A stretch of DNA of 64,000 nt from Icerya purchasi (Eukaryota; Arthropoda; Insecta; Hemiptera; Monophlebidae). Under the pieces are notes generated by a model. That model was not told the origin of the DNA. It searched no databases and was given only the letters and a program-made list of their open reading frames with translations. A program made the translations under genes and the position numbers. The stretch is taken from positions 554,550,826-554,614,825 of the forward strand of contig CM077115.1 of the NCBI GenBank assembly GCA_039619475.1, given 5' to 3'. Below are positions 1-10,659 of this stretch, piece after piece. Positions within the stretch are counted from its first letter, which is position 1. Each line of letters starts with the position of its first letter.

Positions 1-79
1 GCACAAGGAGATACACTAGTTGCTGATGTAGATGATCGTTGGTCATATGATACTCGAGACATCCCGGTTATCGGTTGAT

Positions 80-920
80 GTTTACCGATGGTGCCAAATT
101 CCGTGGATTGAATGAAGATGTAGGGGGGCAGGGTTTATTATAGAAGATATCACTGAACAGAAATTTAAATTACCTCCAGAGGCTCCGATTTTTACGGCCG
201 AGCTTCTTGCAATTGAAAAAGCATTAGAGTTTGTGGAAAATATGTTGCAGTCCAAGGGGGAGTTTGTGGTGTTTTCGTACAGCCTTAGTTCTCTCTTGTC
301 GCTTCAGAGCAGTAACCTTGATTATAATTGACATCCACTTATTTATGGAATTAAGGAAAAGAGTATTTTAATATTTCAGAACTGGAAGGAGTCGTTCAAT
401 TTTGCCGGATTCCAGGTTACTGTGGGTTATTACAATTAGTGACCGAGTTGATTCAATTGCAAAAGAAAGTGTTAGATCAGGTATTAAGTTTCCATTCATC
501 CCATCTTTCAATCTCCTAGACAAAGCTAAAAGAGATAATCACGCTGATTGGGTGAGTCTTATTTGCAGTAAACAAGAGTCTGGTAAATATTTTCATATGG
601 TCCAACCATGTCTGCCGTTCACACCTTGGTTTTATCGTATTTGTGTCCCAGTTAGTTTGACCCGTAGGTTTGTGACCGTTGTGTGCAGGCTCCGCTCCGG
701 CCTCATTGCCGATTGGGTTTAAACTTTTCAAACGCAGGGCATTGCACGGGTTTTAATACCTATTGTCGACAAAATTTTAGAGAAGACATTAACCGCCTGT
801 TATTTAATTGCGTCCAGGTTTGACAACAAGAGACTTGTGTTCTCTAAAGACCTCATGGCCTGCCGTATTTATCCTCCATTGTGTATTTTTTATCTTCTTT
901 GTTCTAGTGATATGATTTTA
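80..920 (+). mobile_element. Degraded non-LTR retroelement, RNase H and C-terminal end (I/Jockey group)
   Basis: Translation across several frameshifts gives an RNase H domain: a first block FTDGAK near 82, a second block AELLAIEKAL near 200, then a degraded end with RVDSIAKESVRSGI near 440-480, equivalent to the usual basic/ERVD-LAK block. Downstream lies the C-terminal region PWFYRI...RRFVTVVCRLRSG (about 620-700) that normally leads into a zinc knuckle, then a further ragged piece to about 900. RNase H removes RNA from the RNA/DNA hybrid in such elements. The third acidic block reads SYS (near 278) instead of the expected SDS, so a catalytic aspartate seems lost. There are stops and frameshifts throughout. 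The upstream reverse transcriptase would lie outside the window. Bases 1-79 could not be assigned. Confidence 0.7.
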
Positions 921-2826
921 TTTTTTCTTTTTAGGTTTATCGAAGGAAACAGGATTGCTATTTAACTTTTTTTTCTTCTTTTTTTTTCTTCTTTCTTTCC
1001 TTATTTATTAGAGCTTATTTTGTTTATGTAAGGAGCTCTAGTTTTATTTTATTCTATTTTTTATACATTTACTGGTTATTATCATTTTTTTAGGTTTTCA
1101 TTTTATGTTATTCTGGTGTTGTTGATTGTGAGGAATTACTGGCCAGAAGAACGTTGTATTCCGGACCGTATACAACGAACAAGGAATTGTGGTGCGGTAT
1201 ATAACTACTACTTGAGGTCCTATAGAAAAAGGGAGCGTAGTTATGCGATTGAATACTGACTATCGACTGACTTATGTTCTGGAATGTAAATTTTATATCT
1301 CTACAAAAGGGCAATGTGAAACAATCATTGAATTGTGGTGATAGATACAGATTCAGATAAAGAAGGAGAGAAAGTGGTAAAAATATGTGCTCGGTTATAA
1401 GCAGAACTTATGAAAATAACCATTAATATCCTCACTAAACGTGTTTCAGCATTATGAAAATTAGCCTAGAATTTGAGGATCAGGTTAGATGTTAATGTGT
1501 ACATTGTTATAATCAATGTACGCAATAGAGCATCACTCTAATAATGACCGATGTCGTTTGAAACTAGTCGTGCGAATTTAAATTAATTCATGTTTTAATA
1601 TATTGACTGTATTTATATTTTAAATTATTTTATTATTTAATTACATATTAAATGTATAAAAAGGTTTCATTCAAAGATACACTGATGTATCGGGTTATCA
1701 TGATCCGGAGATGGAGGAACCATAATATTTTACCGCTGTTACTTTTTTTCCGGGATTCGCGAAAAATTTTTATTAAGTAGCTCCAAAATAGTGATAAATT
1801 CTTATTCTTTTTTTCTCTTTGTCTGATACATGACCAAACAAATCTATAACAGTTATTTCTTTTACCTGATTTTCTATCGCCCCTTAGATATTCTGTGCTA
1901 TCTATTCACGCGTTACACAGATATTAGTCTCTGAAGAGATGTACGGTTATATAATTTTTAATCATAGAACAACATGATTTTTATTATTTTTTCTTAATTT
2001 TTTAACATTATGCGCATCTTCGCATATTATTTGAATTTTAATGATCTAACACGTACAAATTATCGATATATGTCTCTCGTTTAAATAATTTCGAAGTTAA
2101 GTACGAATTAAAAAAATTTTCTATTTACCCCATTACTCATATACTTACGCATATGGACTTGACACATTTTTTTGCGACCTCTAAAAAGTAGTGTAACATC
2201 CACGATCTTCCTTTTTTATTTCTCGCTGCTTATTTTCATTTTTTTATTTTAAGATTTTTCTACCTAATCTTTTCGCAGTTGCATATCAAGATTGCCATCT
2301 ATGCTTGTTAGCATAAGATAATAAATTGTGAAAAGCCCTTTTAGAAATAAGTAGATGAATATACTTTTGGAAAATAAAAGACCAAAAATTAATTAAAAAT
2401 GGAAACAAAAAAAACTATCGTATAATTAAGTAATTCATCGTTCTAGTTAAATCTCGGAAAAGGTTTTTCTTTCCCGATTTTATTCTACTCTTACACGGTT
2501 CTATCAGACGATGGAATTTTCGGCATGTGACACCAAATACGCAATATTGATATTCCCCCTTTTATATTGCGTACTAATAATCCAGTTTAGAATTTTCCGG
2601 CGAGTGATCAAGTAGACTGACCAACTAGGTGTTTTTAGTAAGGTCGAAAAAAATAATCGTCTCGCCGAAAGTTTTGCTCTCTTCTACTTTCCCTGCTTTT
2701 CCACTATTTTAATTATTCTGTTAGTTACCGATCTCACATAAAATCCAACATAACATCCGTTATCAAAAATATATTTTAATACAATTTTAACCTTTAATTA
2801 TCTGAATAATTATTAAATTTATAATG
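921..2826. other. Unassigned AT-rich interval
   Basis: No gene, repeat family or splice-flanked exon was recognised. The sequence is AT-rich with short homopolymer runs, including a T-rich stretch around 965-1010 that could belong to the 3' end of the preceding retroelement. The small open frames here show no family motif. Confidence 0.5.
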
Positions 2827-2834
2827 TGTTCTAC

Positions 2835-5101
2835 CAGTGGCGTAGCTGGGGAGGGCGGCGGGAGCGGCCCGCACCGGGTAGGGGTGACACCCGACTGTGA
2901 ACATCAGTTATAGTGCCCCACCTATAACAATTCGTAAAACTGTGGCAGATTGCATAACCGGCACTAGTAAAATAATTTATATAACAATAATTATGTAGAT
3001 GCCTATTGCCTAGTAAGTTTTTCTTCATTCAGGACCATCGTATTGTAAAGGTTTTAATTTGGTTTCACAGTGAGCTTCAATAGGTGTCACCGGCATAATA
3101 AATTGCTAAATACAATCACAAAATCCTACCGCTAAAAATATAATTCCAGTCATAACCATCATTTCCAATTGCAATAGATGACGCAGCCTTGCAATTAATG
3201 AATACGGAAAAACAGAAGTGGAAAAATCGTTTATCTAGATTATTGGATATAAACAAAACGTAGCATTTCGTGGACATGATGAGAGACAAGAATCTTCAAA
3301 TAAAGGTAATTTTTTAGAGCTAGTTTTAAACTGCTCTCAAAGTATGATGCAGTATTGAAGGAACATATCTTATATTTAGAGCAGGAAAAATCACCTAAAG
3401 TAACATATTTATCGCCAGAAATACAAAATGAGTTCATAAATGTTTTAGCCAATCACATAAAATGTCAGCTTGTCAACGAAATTAAATCGACTAAATATTT
3501 TGGAATCATGTTTGATAGCACACCCGACGTTTCACATGTCGATCGAATGTCTGAAGTGATTCGTTACGTGGAAATTAATAATAGAAAAATAGAAGTCAAA
3601 GAAAAGTATTCCTAGGATTTTTTCTTATACATGGAAAAAAAAAACCAGCTGATTTAAGCGCTGAAATACTTAAGAAGCTTGAAAACGATGGTTTAGATAT
3701 TATGATGTGTCGTTCTCAAGGTTATGATAATGCAGCAGTTATGAGTAGTGGAATACACGGAGGAGTGCAAGCTATTACAAAAGAAAAAAACAACAAAGCA
3801 ATTTTTATTGGTTGTATAGATCATTCAATTAATTTATGTGGCCAATAAAATGTAACTTGTGTTACATTTTTCGGAGCAGTGGAGACAATATTCAACTCTT
3901 TTTTTTTTTGTGTACTTCCACAAGCTGCTGGGAAGTGCTCCTCAGTCGCAGCAAAGCATATCTGTTAAAAGACTTTCGACAACGCGCTGGAGTGCTCATT
4001 ATGCCGCAATAAAAGTATTGGCAGAAAATTTTTATGGGATTATTTCTGCAATTGAAGAACTATGTGACCAAGAAGCAAATTTAGACATCAGAGGAGCTGC
4101 ACAAAACTTTATGCCGGCTGCGTGCAATTTCTCATTTCTTTACTATCTTTTCTTTTTGGAATGATGTGCTAAGGGAAGTGAACAATACTCAGATTGCATT
4201 ACAAAGTAAAGGCTTAAGTGTTGATCAAATAGCCGTAAAACTAGAGAAGCACTTCGTCTTTTCACTGATGAATCGGAAGAATACAACATTTCGATGGAAC
4301 GACGAATTCGTCACAAGAAACGCATGCCCGGTGAGTTAGCATCGTCCACCAATGCTGGACTTACACTTAGAGCGGAACTTCAAAAGGACATGTTAGAATG
4401 TCTTGACAGATTCAATATTGAACTCGAAACAAGATTAAAGTCCATTAAAGATGTGTAGTTTCATTATTTGAGGTTGTGCAGTCAAAGACTTTGCTTTTGG
4501 CAAACACTGGACAGTTAAAATTTTTGCTATATCAAAATTTACTGGCCTTTACGATGAGCTATCAGTAACAGAACTTCTCTTAGAGATACCAAGACTGAGA
4601 AGACATTTAAAAGCGGCCAATATTACTGTTTCTAATTGGGTGACTCTGGACTATTTGAAATTAATTGTGGAATGGGATTTTACAGAATCTCTTCCGAATC
4701 TAACGGTCGCACTCAATTGTTATTTATAACAATATGTGTATCAGTTGCTTCATGTGAGAGGAGTTTCAGCAAATTAAAATTAATTAAAAATTACTTGCGA
4801 TCTACAATGACTGAAACCAGATTAAACAATCTTGGTATTATTTTAACGATAGAACATGAAGCAACACAAAATATAAATTTTGATGACGCGATTTCGGAGT
4901 TTGCTAAAGCTAGAAGGAAGAAATTTTAATTTTTTACTAACTAAATTTGTTTCGCATAGTATATAAAAATAATTTGTAATATTTTGATAAAACGTAAATT
5001 ATTATTACTTTTATTTTTTATTTTAACAGTTTCGATCGAGTTTTGGGGTGACATCTACAATATCCGCCTCGGGTGCCAGCCATGCTAGAGCTACGCCACT
5101 G
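2835..5101 (+). mobile_element. hAT-superfamily DNA transposon, full-length but inactivated
   Basis: The left end CAGTGGCGTAGCT (2835-2847) is matched by its exact reverse complement at the right end (5089-5101), a classic hAT terminal inverted repeat. The element is flanked by an 8-bp target duplication with one difference: TGTTCTAC at 2827-2834 and TGTTCCAC at 5102-5109. Length is 2267 bp, smaller than intact autonomous copies of this type but with recognisable transposase from near the left end to the C-terminal dimerisation domain. GC-rich subterminal blocks (about 2845-2895 and 5045-5085) are partly inverted to each other. Several frameshifts and stops in the coding region mean it cannot make transposase. 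Confidence 0.88.
3180..4929 (+). pseudogene. hAT transposase remnant (ZMYM1-like / zinc-finger-MYM-type lineage)
   Basis: Open segments in shifting frames follow the order of hAT transposases related to the proteins usually annotated as zinc finger MYM-type protein 1-like. LSPEIQNEFINVL and the DDE-region block FGIMFDSTPDVSHVDRMSEV lie at about 3410-3555; GYDNAAVMSSGIHGGVQA and the DHSINLCGQ block at about 3720-3845; TTRWSAHYAAIKVL at 3975-4015. The C-terminal dimerisation domain VASCERSFSKLKLIKNYLRS...RLNNLGI lies at 4740-4850 and ends at the stop near 4929. The first Asp (FDST) is present. Breaks occur around 3350, 3615, 3850, 4160 and 4460. An N-terminal zinc finger is not visible. The enzyme would cut and paste the element between its terminal repeats. 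Confidence 0.85.
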
Positions 5102-5109
5102 TGTTCCAC

Positions 5110-6657
5110 ATCAGAGTCTAAGTGAACGGTCCCTCTCTCTTATTCTTACTACAGTTTCATCTCATATCTTATTAATTATTACTTCCGGTATAGTTTTAAA
5201 CAGCGACATTAGTTTAGTTCTTACTCATATGTACACATCGATCTGGGGCGTAATTCTTTCGAGTGCAATAACATTTTCGAACTTCGGTGACTGACAGTAT
5301 TTTAAAGTTTTAATTGCACTAAACGTTATCTCGGTGAAATAGGTTACAAACAATAAACAAAGCAGTGCCAAAGTCACCTTGCGAGTGTATATGTCACCTT
5401 TACACTTTGACATAAATCTTTATGAATTTTATACGTGTACGCTATTATTCTTGTTCGTTCGTGAATACCGAGTACAAAGAAATACCTACCGAAGTAGTTT
5501 TGTACATATATGACGCCATGTAAGTCATTTAACGTAGAAAGAAAGAAAAAAAGACAGGATGAAAGGAGAGAGTACCGAAGCTTAGTGCTGATAAACATTT
5601 TTGAAGCGCCAAGTTATTTATGTAGTCGCAAACGGTGGTCACATCTAATGTCACCAGCGGTGTGACTATAACTTTAATAACAATAGAGTATTGCAAGTTA
5701 CCATCGTAAAACAACGCCATGTTATCGAGCAGTTTGCACGAGAAAAATTATTGTTGTTTTGGTTTGGTTTCTCTCCGTATAGGTGCATTAGTTATCGGTA
5801 TTGCTTGTTTGGTAATTTTTTTCGTTTTTATTAAATTAATTTTAGTCTTAGTTTGAAATGTTTGTAGCCAACTGAATGGCGTGGTTTGTTGCGCTTGGTA
5901 AAATTACTTTTTACACTGTAATTGCAAATTGATGTCGCCATTTCACCGGCAAACTTTTAAAATTAATTTCAGATATGAATGAAACTTTTTATTTTATTCA
6001 ATAAAGCGGGGGGGGGGCGTTTCTTCGTAACACGTTATTAAATTACATTTTTCGAGCGTCATTGAAATTATCTTAATGCTATCGGGATGTCGAAATTTTA
6101 AAATGAAAATAAACATTTCAGGAGTGATCATTTTACCCTGAAGTTCTCCCCAGCTTACCGTAATTTTAAAATTATTTAACGAATTAAAATTTACTTTCTA
6201 CAGAGAAAAATACGATTTGTTTACCTTTATAGTCGTAATTTCTATGGAATTTATGTGCTATTTTTTCACTCTTCTCTTCTTTTGCCTTTAAAATATACGT
6301 AATTTCTTTCATTTAATTTTATCGTATGGTCTCTTTAAATTAATGAAGCACGCGTTCGAAATCATTTTTTCTCCAAAAAAATCTCAGCTATTCTTCTTAC
6401 TAATCTTATTACATTTTTCTAAGCTGCTGACTAAGATAAGGCCTTACTTTTTCACGATAATCTTTTAAATAGATTTTTAAATGTTTCTTCGCTTTTCCTA
6501 TCGTCCTTGTTTTCCAGAAAATTTTTTTTTCCCTTCTTGATTTTCCGTCTCCTCCCTTTTATCTCCCATGTTGTGTCTCCGTAACCTTTTCATATAATAA
6601 ATCATTTCTTTCGTTTATGTTAAATTTCTCTACCATTTAGTTAAGCTATTTTCTCCA

Positions 6658-6661
<4 letters not shown>
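5110..6661. other. Unassigned AT-rich interval
   Basis: No supported gene or named repeat. The part around 5400-5950 is somewhat less AT-rich than its surroundings, and a short G run lies at 6008-6017. Open frames on the minus strand (5225-5720) show no conserved motif. Confidence 0.45.

Positions 6662-6718
<57 letters not shown>
6662..6718. repeat. (TA)n microsatellite
   Basis: About 28 uninterrupted TA units. Confidence 0.97.
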
Positions 6719-6724
<6 letters not shown>

Positions 6725-7039
6725 TTTTTTTTTTGTAAAACTCATTATTAAGCTTATTTAATATGTTTTTTTTCGAATTATCGATAGAATTTTTTTATTA
6801 GTTTTTAATCGTATCGCAGAAATTCTGGAAAACTACCGGCTAATGATTTTCATTTTGAAAAAGTGATTTTACATAAAAATTAATCATTGAATTATGAATA
6901 CGTTTTTGTTTTATATAAGTGTAATTTTAGCAACGTAATTTAAATTATTAATAACGTATTATAAGAATAAGAAATGAGCTTTTATATCTATTGCTTAACT
7001 CTGTTCTTCCTTCTCATCGTTTGTTCTATTGCCCCCCCC

Positions 7040-7427
7040 CCCCCTGCGTCGGTTCGTAGCTACTAAACTGTCTTCGTTTCTCGCACAGTCCCTTTCTTGC
7101 GTAAATCGCTTTTCCTTAGCTGCATCTCTCTTTTGTTCATTGCTTCCTGAAGATTCCTATCATGTTTGTGATGCAGATCATGTGTTTTTCGAATGCTCCC
7201 GTTTATCCCGTAAGCATAATTTACTTTATTCTCAATTATTAAAACTCGGGCTTTTTGCCCTTTACAATGCTTCCCATATTCTCTCTCGTGTCTAATCTCT
7301 CGGTTACTCTTGTTTCCAGAAGAGTTTTCCATATCCGATAAGAATAACCTATCATGTTTTATCCTCTTCTTCTTCTTTGCTAGGGCAATGCTCTCTGCAA
7401 GTAAACCCAATAAAAAGAAAAAGAAAT
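7040..7427 (+). mobile_element. I-like non-LTR retroelement, C-terminal fragment and 3' UTR
   Basis: The translation contains the zinc-knuckle-like block CDADHVFFECSRLSRKHNLLY followed by LGLFALYNASHIL, the standard C-terminal tail of this I/Jockey family after its RNase H domain. The non-coding end CAATGCTCTCTGCAAG near 7386, followed by an A-rich run, is also present in the copy at 39385-39815, which identifies the shared 3' UTR. The fragment is severely 5'-truncated and starts after a C tract (7031-7044). Zinc-knuckle tails of this kind are thought to help bind the element RNA. No target duplication was identified. Confidence 0.72.
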
Positions 7428-8239
7428 GGGCTTTGAAAATGTCTTCAATCACTAAAATTAATCAATAAAAAAATAACATTATTATTTTTAGCATTAAATG
7501 TCGTTATGCTTGTTTTTTTTTTTATTATTATTAACAGGCGTAACAATGACTTAGCACATTCCTATGTAAGATTTTAGATGACTATTCGTCTTGGCATGAT
7601 CAATAGAATGAATTGAACGTCCGCTTGCTCGTTTACTCTACCGCCATCATTAAACGCAATTTTTATGTGATAATTTTTTTTTAATCTCCGAAACTTCAAT
7701 TTGGAAGTCCGAAATTAATCATGTTGATAACATTTTTTTTAATATTTTTTCCGCTCTTTTGCAATTTTTACCGGTCCTGATAAAATCACTGGTTTGAAGG
7801 TTACGCATTTTTTGGGAGAGCATTTAATCCGTGATCTATGTGTGCAATTTCAGATTGAAACATTAAACAATTGTAGCATTATTGAATTTTATGTGATTTT
7901 TTCATTTTATCGAAATTGTTGAACTTAACGGTCTGTGTATTATATACATGTACGTGTATGTATGAAGTCTGAAAATAACAGTGCGAAAAATAACAACTTA
8001 TCTTCAGTTAGTGCATTCATTACAATGCAACGAAGTATCAAATCGGTTATAATTGATTTTTTTTTTTTTTTCTTTTTTTTTATGGCCCGGCGTTCATACT
8101 TTACAAAATGACAAAATATTCGTCTTCTACAGATGTCCATTCGATCAGCCGACTAGTTCACTATACGGCGACATTACACTGTGCGCAGCCAGTCGATCAT
8201 GTCTAAACAATAGCGACCCAACATTTTGACATATCTTAG
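7428..8239. other. Unassigned AT-rich interval
   Basis: Nothing recognised. Homopolymer T and A runs occur at 7510-7522 and 8056-8080. Confidence 0.45.
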
Positions 8240-9150
8240 GCCCCATTAAGTTGGAGGCTCTTCGCCATTTATTTTAGAACTATAAAAAAGCTAGCGTATT
8301 TATCTTAGACTAGCGCAACCTACCACAACCATTGCGAAAGCTAGTGCACTTGTAGAATCTGTGTTACACACAAAAAGAATGGAGGGGAACGTTATCACCT
8401 TTGTTTGTGGATCGTTGAAACAGCTAGTGCAGCGGATCTCTGTATCTAGCGCCAGCTTCAACTGATCCAGCGCATCCATAAGTAGCCGTCAAAACCCCAG
8501 GGACTCTGTTAAGCTAACCTCCCGTTTTATTTTAGAGTTGTAAAAAAATATTAACGCACTTGTTTTAAACCTAGCATAACCTAGCAGAGTCATTACGAAA
8601 GCTTCTTCTTAGTCGTTTGCGTAATAATTGCTCATCGTTGTGGCCTCAATTTTAATCTACCAAGTACACTAGTTGTCTGCAGCGACTTCTATTCTGGCTG
8701 CTTCTCATTACCGTAGTTCACGTTTGATCGCTTAGCACTGTTATTGTGACTATCCATCGTCGAGGTAGTCTTCCACGACGAGGCCTTTCTCCTTCTATGG
8801 GACCGGCCATAATACATTTTCCAAGGTTATCTCTCTTTCCCTTCTCATGATATATTGGTCATAGTATTTCATAATAATTCTCTTTTGACAAGTAACCGAG
8901 AGACGTTGTTCTATGTGTTTAATCGGTCTCTAAAATCGAGCTGTCCATGGGATTCTTAGCATTTTCCGCCAAGTCCACATAATGCACCAATAAAATTATA
9001 CCCGGGAATTAATAGGGGGCACCTTTAACGTTATGACCGTTGAAACAGTTCTAGTGCAGCATTTACTTGCATTGCACAAACCTAGCATAATTCTTTAACC
9101 GAGCTAATGCACCCTTCGTTAAGTGTCAGAAACCCTGAAATACAATTAAC
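8240..9150. repeat. Degenerate direct-repeat cluster of unknown origin
   Basis: Two blocks recur imperfectly. A block with ATTTTAGA near its start and CGAAAGCT at its end occurs at about 8255-8345 and again at about 8525-8605. A block containing CGTTGAAACAG and CTAGTGCAGC occurs at about 8385-8490 and again at about 9015-9125. Both copies of each block share the order of short motifs but differ by many substitutions and indels. The cluster is interrupted by an RTE-type fragment on the minus strand. I cannot tell whether this is an old satellite, the 5' region of a transposon, or a duplicated non-coding sequence. Confidence 0.5.
8705..8980 (-). mobile_element. RTE-like non-LTR retroelement, C-terminal fragment
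   Basis: On the minus strand the translation gives MWTWRKMLRIPWTARF, then RRERDNLGKCIM and GERPRRGRLPRRWI. This order (WRRML-IPW, GHIMRR, a glycine/arginine-rich G-RPRGRP-RRW block) is the usual C-terminal segment found after the reverse transcriptase in RTE-type elements of insects. Stops and frameshifts are present, and no upstream RT or tail was found. Confidence 0.62.
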
Positions 9151-9486
9151 TATTTCTGTATTGTTACGTATATTGTTATTGAGTATGCAATTTAAAGTGT
9201 ATGTGTTTATAATCTAGGAAGTCTGTTCTAAAACTGACACCTGCGTAGACTGTATATAGAAATGAAATAAAATAAAATAAAGAAAATATATAAAAAATAT
9301 TCCGACGAGCTCAGCTTACATATAAGTTAAAGCAATTATTACATACAGTACCCATACATCAAAAACGACGAAGTGGTGTTATTTTTAATTTTTACATTGC
9401 CACTATATGTGATAGAAGTTTTTGAGCTCTAAACGATAGTTTTCTATAAAATAAGAAAAACGTTTGAAACAGATACTTCTTCTTCT
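9151..9486. other. Unassigned interval
   Basis: AT-rich with an AAAATAAAATAAA stretch near 9263. Nothing recognised. Confidence 0.4.
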
Positions 9487-9489
9487 TTC

Positions 9490-9825
9490 CTAAGGATTTC
9501 CCGGTGCGGGGTCCGCTTGGTGGCACTTTCTTCTCCATTTTCTACGGTCTTCAGCGTCCTCTGTCCCAACACCGACTTTCACCATATCGTTATTGATGCA
9601 GTCTATCCACCGTCTTCTCAGTTTTCCTCTTGGTCGCTTTCCTCCAGGGTTATAATCCATTAACATCCTCACAGAGCTATTGTCTGTTTTCCTCATGATG
9701 TGACCGTACCATCGGAGTCTCGCTTCCCGTAATTTCAAATGTACAGGTGCAACTCCTACACACTCCCTTATATCCTCGTTTTTAATATGGTCGAGGAGTG
9801 TGTGCCTCAGAGACCAGCGTAACAT
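9490..9825 (-). mobile_element. RTE-like non-LTR retroelement, intact C-terminal coding fragment
   Basis: An uninterrupted 111-residue frame reads MLRWSLRHTLLDHIKNEDIR, LREARLRWYGHIMRK, then PGGKRPRGKLRRRWIDCIN and DRRKWRRKCHQADPAP. This is a textbook C-terminal tail of pol proteins in RTE-type insect retroelements, including the WYGHIMR motif and the RPRG-RRRW basic block. The absence of stops suggests a younger insertion than most neighbours. The reverse transcriptase is missing, so it is a 5'-truncated copy. It ends at a TAG just after the PAPGNP end, as is usual for this family. Confidence 0.78.
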
Positions 9826-9829
9826 TTTC

Positions 9830-10658
9830 GTTTAAAACAGATACTTATATACCTGTATTAATGTGATTAAAACACATTTTTTTAAAAATAGTATAAAATA
9901 ATAATACATTTTATTGTTCTCAAAGAAGAAGCTCCTTCTAGCGTTTTGTTGAAATCATCATAGCACACATCCATTTATCATTATGTGCCGGATGCTACAA
10001 AATATCCCAAACTTTTTGAATTGCTTAAGCATTGGTGGTAGCCTATGATAGCTCTTAATATAAATTTATCCCCTTGTTTGTGTGAGTGCTTAGTAATATT
10101 ATCAAGGCTGGTATTCCAAACATATAAAAATTTTGTATTGCTCGTGTGAATGAAAACATGCGTTAAATTATTAAATGAGTTTTAGTTTAATTACATAAGA
10201 TAACTGTGTAAGCGATCTATTGCACATGCATTTCAAAAGACGACTGACTGTTTTTAAATCTGTATAGGAGTTTTGCGAAAAATGTTTCCATTTTTTAAGA
10301 TCGCTATTGTTTTTACTCTGTATATTTTAGAAAAATCTATTGTAACATTTCAAAATCAAAAACAGTCTAGGTCGCTTCCTAGGAGGAACATTTTTTTCCA
10401 TCTAGCTCTTTTTTGCATCGTATTTTCTAAATGACTTAGTTCTCAAACAAATTTTACATAATTCTGCAATATAAACTGTTATTATTGTGCATAGGAATAT
10501 AAAATATTGACCATATTCTCTTAGATTTACCACTGACCCTCAACTGACATGTTGAACATGTTTTATCTGTTAATATCAATTGATCCAAAACAAATAAATG
10601 ATTTACATTAACATTTGAAGAAGGCTAGAGGAGGACTTTGTACGGGTAGTGGTAATAG
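9830..10658. other. Unassigned AT-rich interval
   Basis: No motif, repeat family or exon recognised. Confidence 0.4.
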
Positions 10659-10659
10659 A

